Positions 51,330 through 61,758 of a stretch of 64,000 nucleotides of DNA are shown in pieces (position 1 is the first letter of the stretch; every line of letters starts with the position of its first letter). The stretch comes from Elmis aenea (taxonomy: Eukaryota > Arthropoda > Insecta > Coleoptera > Elmidae), in NCBI GenBank assembly GCA_947652605.1, contig CANTFG010000117.1, positions 28,398 to 92,397 on the forward strand, given 5' to 3'. The notes under the pieces were generated by a model. The model worked only from the letters and a program-made list of their open reading frames with translations. It searched no databases and was not told the DNA's origin. A program made the position numbers and the translations under genes.

Positions 51330-54300
51330 GCGCGGTATTTTTAGGAAATTATTAAAAATTTAAACCAGCTCATTAAAAGACATATGCAAAACAATTGTAT
51401 TCATGTAAAGAGGCGATGGATAAACTGTTTCTGTGATATACAAATCAATAATTAAAATTGTTTCGAAATAGTCGCTCAAGGAACATATGTATTAACTAAA
51501 GCACGGTATTTTTAGGAAATTATTAAAAATTAAAACCAGCTCATTGAAAGACATATGCAAAACAATTGTATTCATGTAAAGTGGCGATGGATAAACTGTT
51601 TCTGTGATATACAAATCAATAATTAAAATTGTTTCGAAATAGTCGCTCAAGGAACACATGTATTAACTAAAGCACGGTATTTTTAGGAAATTATTAAAAA
51701 TTAAAACCAGCTCATTGAAAGACATATGCAAAACAATTGTATTCATGTAAAGTGGCGATGGATAAACTGTTTCTGTGATATACAAATCAATAATTAAAAT
51801 TGTTTCGAAATAGTCGCTCAAGGAACACATGTATTAACTAAAGCACGGTATTTTTAGGAAATTATTAAAAATTAAAACCAGCTCATTGAAAGACATATGC
51901 AAAACAATTGTATTCATGTAAAGAGGCGATGGATAAACTGTTTCTGTGATATACAAATCAATAATTAAAATTGTTTCGAAACAGTCGCTCAAGGAACATA
52001 TGTATTAACTAAAGCACGGTATTTTTAGGAAAGTATTAAAAATTTAAACCAGCTCATTAAAAGACATATGCAAAACAATTGTATTCATGTAAAGTGGCGA
52101 TGGATAAACTGTTTCTGTGATATACAAATCAATAATTAAAATTGTTTCGAAATAGTCGCTCAAGGAACACATGTATTAACTAAAGCACGGTATTTTTAGG
52201 AAATTATTAAAAATTAAAACCAGCTCATTGAAAGACATATGCAAAACAATTGTATTCATGTAAAGAGGCGATGGATAAACTGTTCCTGTGATATACAAAT
52301 CAATAATTAAAATTGTTTAGAAATAGTCGCTCAAGGAACATATGTATTAACTAAAGCACGGTATTTTTAGGAAATTATTAAAAATTAAAACCAGCTCATT
52401 GAAAGACATATGCAAAACAATTGTATTCATGTAAAGAGGCGATGGATAAACTGTTCCTGTGATATACAAATCAATAATTAAAATTGTTTAGAAATAGTCG
52501 CTCAAGGAACATATGTATTAACTAAAGCACGGTATTTTTAGGAAATTATTAAAAATTAAAACCAGCTCATTGAAAGACATATGCAAAACAATTGTATTCA
52601 TGTAAAGAGGCGATGGATAAACTGTTTCTGTGATATACAAATCAATAATTAAAATTGTTTCGAAATAGTCGCTCAAGGAACATATGTATTAACTAAAGCA
52701 CGGTATTTTTAGGAAAGTATTAAAAATTTAAACCAGCTCATTAAAAGACATATGCAAAACAATTGTATTCATGTAAAGTGGCGATGGATAAACTGTTTCT
52801 GTGATATACAAATCAATAATTAAAATTGTTTCGAAATAGTCGCTCAAGGAACATATGTATTAACTAAAGCGCGGTATTTTTAGGAAATTATTAAAAATTA
52901 AAACCAGCTCATTGAAAGACATATGCAAAACAATTGTATTCATGTAAAGAGGCGATGGATAAACTGTTTCTGTGATATACAAATCAATAATTAAAATTGT
53001 TTCGAAATAGTCGCTCAAGGAACATATGTATTAACTAAAGCACGGTATTTTTAGGAAAGTATTAAAAATTTAAACCAGCTCATTAAAAGACATATGCAAA
53101 ACAATTGTATTCATGTAAAGTGGCGATGGATAAACTGTTTCTGTGATATACAAATCAATAATTAAAATTGTTTCGAAATAGTCGCTCAAGGAACATATGT
53201 ATTAACTAAAGCACGGTATTTTTAGGAAAGTATTAAAAATTTAAACCAGCTCATTAAAAGACATATGCAAAACAATTGTATTCATGTAAAGTGGCGATGG
53301 ATAAACTGTTTCTGTGATATACAAATCAATAATTAAAATTGTTTCGAAATAGTCGCTCAAGGAACATATGTATTAACTAAAGCGCGGTATTTTTAGGAAA
53401 TTATTAAAAATTAAAACCAGCTCATTGAAAGACATATGCAAAACAATTGTATTCATGTAAAGAGGCGATGGATAAACTGTTTCTGTGATATACAAATCAA
53501 TAATTAAAATTGTTTCGAAATAGTCGCTCAAGGAACATATGTATTAACTAAAGCACGGTATTTTTAGGAAATTATTAAAAATTTAAACCAGCTCATTAAA
53601 AGACATATGCAAAACAATTGTATTCATGTAAAGTGGCGATGGATAAACTGTTTCTGTGATATACAAATCAATAATTAAAATTGTTTCGAAATAGTCGCTC
53701 AAGGAACATATGTATTAACTAAAGCACGGTATTTTTAGGAAATTATTAAAAATTAAAACCCGCTCATTGAAAGACATATGCAAAACCATTGTATTCATGT
53801 AAAGAGGCGATGGATAAACTGTTCCTGTGATATACAAATCAATAATTAAAATTGTTTCGAAATAGTCGCTCAAGGAACACATGTATTAACTAAAGCACGG
53901 CATTTTTAAGAAATTATTAAAAATTAAAACCAGCTCATTGAAAGACATATGCAAAACAATTGTATTCATGTAAAGAGGCGATGGATAAACTGTTTCTGTG
54001 ATATACAAATCAATAATTGAAATTGTTTCGAAATAGTCGCTTAAGGAACATATGTATTAACTAAAGCACGGTATTTTTAGGAAATTATTAAAAATTAAAA
54101 CCAGCTCATTGAAAGACATATGCAAAACAATTGTATTCATGTAAAGAGGCGATGGATAAACTGTTCCTGTGATATACAAATCAATAATTAAAATTGTTTA
54201 GAAATAGTCGCTCAAGGAACATATGTATTAACTAAAGCACGGTATTTTTAGGAAATTATTAAAAATTAAAACCAGCTCATTGAAAGACATATGCAAAACA

Positions 54301-55775
54301 ATTGTATTCATGTAAAGAGGCGATGGATAAACTGTTTCTGTGATATACAAATCAATAATTAAAATTGTTTCGAAATAGTCGCTCAAGGAACATATGTATT
54401 AACTAAAGCACGGTATTTTTAGGAAATTATTAAAAATTTAAACCAGCTCATTAAAAGACATATGCAAAACAATTGTATTCATGTAAAGTGGCGATGGATA
54501 AACTGTTTCTGTGATATACAAATCAATAATTAAAATTGTTTCGAAATAGTCGCTCAAGCAACACATGTATTAACTAAAGCACGGTATTTTTAGGAAATTA
54601 TTAAAAATTAAAACCAGCTCATTGAAAGACATATGCAAAACAATTGTATTCATGTAAAGAGGCGATGGATAAACTGTTCCTGTGATATACAAATCAATAA
54701 TTAAAATTGTTTAGAAATAGTCGCTCAAGGAACATATGTATTAACTAAAGCACGGTATTTTTAGGAAATTATTAAAAATTAAAACCAGCTCATTGAAAGA
54801 CATATGCAAAACAATTGTATTCATGTAAAGAGGCGATGGATAAACTGTTTCTGTGATATACAAATCAATAATTAAAATTGTTTCGAAATAGTCGCTCAAG
54901 GAACATATGTATTAACTAAAGCACGGTATTTTTAGGAAAGTATTAAAAATTTAAACCAGCTCATTAAAAGACATATGCAAAACAATTGTATTCATGTAAA
55001 GTGGCGATGGATAAACTGTTTCTGTGATATACAAATCAATAATTAAAATTGTTTCGAAATAGTCGCTCAAGGAACATATGTATTAACTAAAGCGCGGTAT
55101 TTTTAGGAAATTATTAAAAATTAAAACCAGCTCATTGAAAGACATATGCAAAACAATTGTATTCATGTAAAGAGGCGATGGATAAACTGTTTCTGTGATA
55201 TACAAATCAATAATTAAAATTGTTTCGAAATAGTCGCTCAAGGAACATATGTATTAACTAAAGCACGGTATTTTTAGGAAAGTATTAAAAATTTAAACCA
55301 GCTCATTAAAAGACATATGCAAAACAATTGTATTCATGTAAAGAGGCGATGGATAAACTGTTTCTGTGATATACAAATCAATAATTAAAATTGTTTCGAA
55401 ATAGTCGCTCAAGGAACATATGTATTAACTAAAGCACGGTATTTTTAGGAAAGTATTAAAAATTTAAACCAGCTCATTAAAAGACATATGCAAAACAATT
55501 GTATTCATGTAAAGTGGCGATGGATAAACTGTTTCTGTGATATACAAATCAATAATTAAAATTGTTTCGAAATAGTCGCTCAAGGAACATATGTATTAAC
55601 TAAAGCGCGGTATTTTTAGGAAATTATTAAAAATTAAAACCAGCTCATTGAAAGACATATGCAAAACAATTGTATTCATGTAAAGAGGCGATGGATAAAC
55701 TGTTCCTGTGATATACAAATCAATAATTAAAATTGTTTCGAAATAGTCGCTCAAGGAACATATGTATTAACTAAA
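51330..55775 (+). repeat. 26-monomer unit of region VI, complete copy (4,446 bp)
   Basis: The unit starts at the GCGCGG monomer with T32/A46. Next come two T82/C157 monomers, the AACAGTCG monomer, a G20/T82/C157 monomer, two C101/A135 monomers and the seven-monomer core, followed by a variant half-unit. The next copy begins at 55776 and is cut short at about 58170. Confidence 0.8.
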
Positions 55776-58169
55776 GCACGGTATTTTTAGGAAATTATTA
55801 AAAATTTAAACCAGCTCATTAAAAGACACATGCAAAACAATTGTATTCATGTAAAGAGGCGATGGATAAACTGTTTCTGTGATATACAAATCAATAATTA
55901 AAATTGTTTCGAAATAGTCGCTCAAGGAACATATGTATTAACTAAAGCACGGTATTTTTAGGAAATTATTAAAAATTAAAACCAGCTCATTGAAAGACAT
56001 ATGCAAAACAATTGTATTCATGTAAAGTGGCGATGGATAAACTGTTTCTGTGATATACAAATCAATAATTAAAATTGTTTCGAAATAGTCGCTCAAGGAA
56101 CACATGTATTAACTAAAGCACGGTATTTTTAGGAAATTATTAAAAATTAAAACCAGCTCATTGAAAGACATATGCAAAACAATTGTATTCATGTAAAGTG
56201 GCGATGGATAAACTGTTTCTGTGATATACAAATCAATAATTAAAATTGTTTCGAAATAGTCGCTCAAGGAACACATGTATTAACTAAAGCACGGTATTTT
56301 TAGGAAATTATTAAAAATTAAAACCAGCTCATTGAAAGACATATGCAAAACAATTGTATTCATGTAAAGAGGCGATGGATAAACTGTTTCTGTGATATAC
56401 AAATCAATAATTAAAATTGTTTCGAAACAGTCGCTCAAGGAACATATGTATTAACTAAAGCACGGTATTTTTAGGAAAGTATTAAAAATTTAAACCAGCT
56501 CATTAAAAGACATATGCAAAACAATTGTATTCATGTAAAGTGGCGATGGATAAACTGTTTCTGTGATATACAAATCAATAATTAAAATTGTTTCGAAATA
56601 GTCGCTCAAGGAACACATGTATTAACTAAAGCACGGTATTTTTAGGAAATTATTAAAAATTAAAACCAGCTCATTGAAAGACATATGCAAAACAATTGTA
56701 TTCATGTAAAGAGGCGATGGATAAACTGTTCCTGTGATATACAAATCAATAATTAAAATTGTTTAGAAATAGTCGCTCAAGGAACATATGTATTAACTAA
56801 AGCACGGTATTTTTAGGAAATTATTAAAAATTAAAACCAGCTCATTGAAAGACATATGCAAAACAATTGTATTCATGTAAAGAGGCGATGGATAAACTGT
56901 TCCTGTGATATACAAATCAATAATTAAAATTGTTTAGAAATAGTCGCTCAAGGAACATATGTATTAACTAAAGCACGGTATTTTTAGGAAATTATTAAAA
57001 ATTAAAACCAGCTCATTGAAAGACATATGCAAAACAATTGTATTCATGTAAAGAGGCGATGGATAAACTGTTTCTGTGATATACAAATCAATAATTAAAA
57101 TTGTTTCGAAATAGTCGCTCAAGGAACATATGTATTAACTAAAGCACGGTATTTTTAGGAAAGTATTAAAAATTTAAACCAGCTCATTAAAAGACATATG
57201 CAAAACAATTGTATTCATGTAAAGTGGCGATGGATAAACTGTTTCTGTGATATACAAATCAATAATTAAAATTGTTTCGAAATAGTCGCTCAAGGAACAT
57301 ATGTATTAACTAAAGCGCGGTATTTTTAGGAAATTATTAAAAATTAAAACCAGCTCATTGAAAGACATATGCAAAACAATTGTATTCATGTAAAGAGGCG
57401 ATGGATAAACTGTTTCTGTGATATACAAATCAATAATTAAAATTGTTTCGAAATAGTCGCTCAAGGAACATATGTATTAACTAAAGCACGGTATTTTTAG
57501 GAAAGTATTAAAAATTTAAACCAGCTCATTAAAAGACATATGCAAAACAATTGTATTCATGTAAAGTGGCGATGGATAAACTGTTTCTGTGATATACAAA
57601 TCAATAATTAAAATTGTTTCGAAATAGTCGCTCAAGGAACATATGTATTAACTAAAGCACGGTATTTTTAGGAAAGTATTAAAAATTTAAACCAGCTCAT
57701 TAAAAGACATATGCAAAACAATTGTATTCATGTAAAGTGGCGATGGATAAACTGTTTCTGTGATATACAAATCAATAATTAAAATTGTTTCGAAATAGTC
57801 GCTCAAGGAACATATGTATTAACTAAAGCGCGGTATTTTTAGGAAATTATTAAAAATTAAAACCAGCTCATTGAAAGACATATGCAAAACAATTGTATTC
57901 ATGTAAAGAGGCGATGGATAAACTGTTCCTGTGATATACAAATCAATAATTAAAATTGTTTCGAAATAGTCGCTCAAGGAACATATGTATTAACTAAAGC
58001 ACGGTATTTTTAGGAAATTATTAAAAATTTAAACCAGCTCATTGAAAGACATATGCAAAACAATTGTATTCATGTAAAGAGGCGATGGATAAACTGTTTC
58101 TGTGATATACAAATCAATAATTAAAATTGTTTCGAAATAGTCGCTCAAGGAACATATGTATTAACTAAA
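55776..58169 (+). repeat. 26-monomer unit of region VI, partial copy (14 monomers)
   Basis: The first 13 monomers repeat those of the copy starting at 51330 (AACAGTCG at 56426, GCGCGG at 57315 and 57828). The T-to-C change in GACACATGC near 55826 is private. The series ends where the 9-monomer repeat resumes inside monomer 58170-58340. Confidence 0.8.
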
Positions 58170-58340
58170 GCACGGTATTTTTAGGAAAGTATTAAAAATT
58201 TAAACCAGCTCATTAAAAGACATATGCAAAACAATTGTATTCATGTAAAGAGGCGATGGATAAACTGTTCCTGTGATATACAAATCAATAATTAAAATTG
58301 TTCAGAAATAGTCGCTCAAGGAACATATGTATTAACTAAA
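58170..58340 (+). repeat. Hybrid monomer joining region VI to the 9-monomer repeat
   Basis: The 5' third has AAAGTATT, T32 and A46, typical of region VI. The 3' part has GTTCCTG and GTTCAG, matching monomer 48254-48424 of region V. The switch lies between monomer positions 46 and 101 (about 58215-58270). From here on the sequence follows region V at an offset of 9916 bp. Confidence 0.85.
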
Positions 58341-61300
58341 GCACGGTATTTTTAGGAAATTATTAAAAATTAAAACCAGCTCATTGAAAGACATGCAAAA
58401 CAATTGTATTCATGTAAAGAGGCGATGGATAAACTGTTCCTGTGATATACAAATCAATAATTAAAATTGTTTCGAAATAGTCGCTCAAGGAACATATGTA
58501 TTAACTAAAGCACGGTATTTTTAGGAAATTATTAAAAATTAAAACCAGCTCATTGAAAGACATATGCAAAACAATTGTATTCATGTAAAGAGGCGATGGA
58601 TAAACTGTTTCTGTGATATACAAATCAATAATTAAAATTGTTTCGAAATAGTCGCTCAAGGAACATATGTATTAACTAAAGCACGGTATTTTTAGGAAAT
58701 TATTAAAAGTTAAAACCAGCTCATTGAAAGACATATGCAAAACAATTGTATTCATGTAAAGAGGCGATGGATAAACTGTTGCTGTGATATACAAATCAAT
58801 AATTGAAATTGTTTAGAAATAGTCGCTCAAGGAACATATGTATTAACTAAAGCACGGTATTTTTAGGAAATTATTAAAAATTAAAACCATCTCTTTGAAA
58901 GACATATGCAAAACAATTGTATTCATGTAAAGAGGTGATGGATAAACTGTTCCTGTGATATACAAATCAATAATTAAAATTGTTCAGAAATAGTCGCTCA
59001 AGGAACATATGTATTAACTAAAGCACGGTATTTTTAGGAAATTATTAAAAATTAAAACCAGCTCATTGAAAGACATATGCAAAACAATTGTATTCATGTA
59101 AAGAGGCGATGGATAAACTGTTCCTGTGATATACAAATCAATAATTAAAATTGTTTAGAAATAGTCGCTCAAGGAACATATGTAGTAACTAAAGCACGGT
59201 ATTTTTAGGAAATTATTAAAAATTAAAACCAGCTCATTGAAAGACATATGCAAAACAATTGTATTCATGTAAAGAGGCGATGGACAAACTGTTCCTGTGA
59301 TATACAAATCAATAATTAAAATTGTTCAGAAATAGTCGCTCAAGGAACATATGTATTAACTAAAGCACGGTATTTTTAGGAAATTATTAAAAATTAAAAC
59401 CAGCTCATTGAAAGACATATGCAAAACAATTGTATTCATGTAAAGAGGCGATAGATAAACTGTTCCTGTGATATACAAATCAATAATTAAAATTGTTTAG
59501 AAATAGTCGCTCAAGGAACATATGTATTAACTAAAGCACGGTATTTTTAGGAAATTATTAAAAATTAAAACCAGCTCATTGAAAGACATATGCAAAACAA
59601 TTGTATTCATGTAAAGAGGCGATGGATAAACTGTTCCTGTGATATACAAATCAATAATTAAATTTTTTTCGAAATAGTCGCTCAAGGAACATATGTATTA
59701 ACTAAAGCACGGTATTTTTAGGAAATTATTAAAAATTAAAACCAGCTCATTGAAAAACATATGCAAAACAATTGTATTCATGTAAAGAGGCGATGGATAA
59801 ACTGTTCCTGTGATATACAAATCAATAATTAAAATTGTTTAGAAATAGTCGCTCAAGGAACATATGTATTAACTAAAGCACGGTATTTTTAGGAAATTAT
59901 TAAAAATTAAAACCAGCTCATTGAAAGACATATGCAAAACAATTGTATTCATGTAAAGAGGCGATGGATAAACTGTTCCTGTGATATACAAATCAATAAT
60001 TAAAATTGTTTCGAAATAGTCGCTCAAGGAACATATGTATTAACTAAAGCACGGTATTTTTAGGAAATTATTAAAAATTAAAACCAGCTCATTAAAAGGC
60101 ATATGCAAAACAATTGTATTCATGTAAAGAGGCGATGGATAAACTGTTCCTGTGATATACAAATCAATAATTAAAATTGTTTCGAAATAGTCGCTCAAGG
60201 AACATATGTATTAACTAAAGCACGGTATTTTTAGGAAATTATTAAAAGTTAAAACCAGCTCATTGAAAGACATATGCAAAACAATTGTATTCATGTAAAG
60301 AGGCGATGGATAAACTGTTCCTGTGATATACAAATCAATAATTGAAATTGTTTAGAAATAGTCGCTCAAGGAACATATGTATTAACTAAAGCACGGTATT
60401 TTTAGGAAATTATTAAAAATTAAAACCATCTCTTTGAAAGACATATGCAAAACAATTGTATTCATGTAAAGAGGTGATGGATAAACTGTTCCTGTGATAT
60501 ACAAATCAATAATTAAAATTGTTCAGAAATAGTCGCTCAAGGAACATATGTATTAACTAAAGCACGGTATTTTTAGGAAATTATTAAAAATTAAAACCAG
60601 CTCATTGAAAGACATATGCAAAACAATTGTATTCATGTAAAGAGGCGATGGATAAACTGTTCCTGTGATATACAAATCAATAATTAAAATTGTTTAAAAA
60701 TAGTCGCTCAAGGAACATATGTAGTAACTAAAGCACGGTATTTTTAGGAAATTATTAAAAATTAAAACCAGCTCATTGAAAGACATATGCAAAACAATTG
60801 TATTCATGTAAAGAGGCGATGGATAAACTGTTCCTGTGATATACAAATCAATAATTAAAATTGTTCAGAAATAGTCGCTCAAGGAACATATGTATTAACT
60901 AAAGCACGGTATTTTTAGGAAATTATTAAAAATTAAAACCAGCTCATTGAAAGACATATGCAAAACAATTGTATTCATGTAAAGAGGCGATAGATAAACT
61001 GTTCCTGTGATATACAAATCAATAATTAAAATTGTTTAGAAATAGTCGCTCAAGGAACATATGTATTAACTAAAGCACGGTATTTTTAGGAAATTATTAA
61101 AAATTAAAACCAGCTCATTGAAAGACATATGCAAAACAATTGTATTCATGTAAAGAGGCGATGGATAAACTGTTCCTGTGATATACAAATCAATAATTAA
61201 ATTTTTTTCGAAATAGTCGCTCAAGGAACATATGTATTAACTAAAGCACGGTATTTTTAGGAAATTATTAAAAATTAAAACCAGCTCATTGAAAAACATA

Positions 61301-61758
61301 TGCAAAACAATTGTATTCATGTAAAGAGGCGATGTATAAACTGTTCCTGTGATATACAAATCAATAATTAAAAATGTTTAGAAATAGTCGCTCAAGGAAC
61401 ATATGTATTAACTAAAGCACGGTATTTTTAGGAAATTATTAAAAATTAAAACCAGCTCATTGAAAGACATATGCAAAACAATTGTATTCATGTAAAGAGG
61501 CGATGGATAAACTGTTCCTGTGATATACAAATCAATAATTAAAATTGTTTCGAAATAGTCGCTCAAGGAACATATGTATTAACTAAAGCACGGTATTTTT
61601 AGGAAATTATTAAAAATTAAAACCAGCTCATTAAAAGGCATATGCAAAACAATTGTATTCATGTAAAGAGGCGATGGATAAACTGTTCCTGTGATATACA
61701 AATCAATAATTAAAATTGTTTCGAAATAGTCGCTCAAGGAACATATGTATTAACTAAA
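58341..61758 (+). repeat. Array region VII: 9-monomer higher-order repeat, right block
   Basis: This is a copy of region V, including the AT loss (58393) and GTTGCTGTG (58779), followed by a longer second 9-monomer unit. CCATCTCTTTG lies at 58887 and 60426 and TTAAATTTTTTT at 59658 and 61197, each pair 1539 bp apart. TAAAAGGCATATG recurs near 60092 and 61631. Private changes in the last unit are CGATGTATAAAC (61331) and AAAAATGTTTAG (61370). The 9-monomer match ends at about 61758. Confidence 0.88.

Larger units (their letters stand above)
50817..58169 (+). repeat. Array region VI: 13/26-monomer higher-order repeat, 43 monomers
   Basis: The block is exactly 43 x 171 bp, without indels. It is rich in T101 (TTTCTG), T82 (GTGG), G20 (AAAGTATT), T32/A46 and G3 (GCGCGG) types. 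GCGCGG occurs at 51330, 52869, 53382, 55092, 55605, 57315 and 57828. A seven-monomer core at 52356-53552, 54579-55775 and 56802-57998 repeats every 2223 bp (13 monomers). A rare AACAGTCGCTC at 51980 and 56426 shows a 26-monomer (4446 bp) period, because the middle unit has different flanking monomers (CCCGCTC with CCATTG; CATTTTTAAG). Confidence 0.88.
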
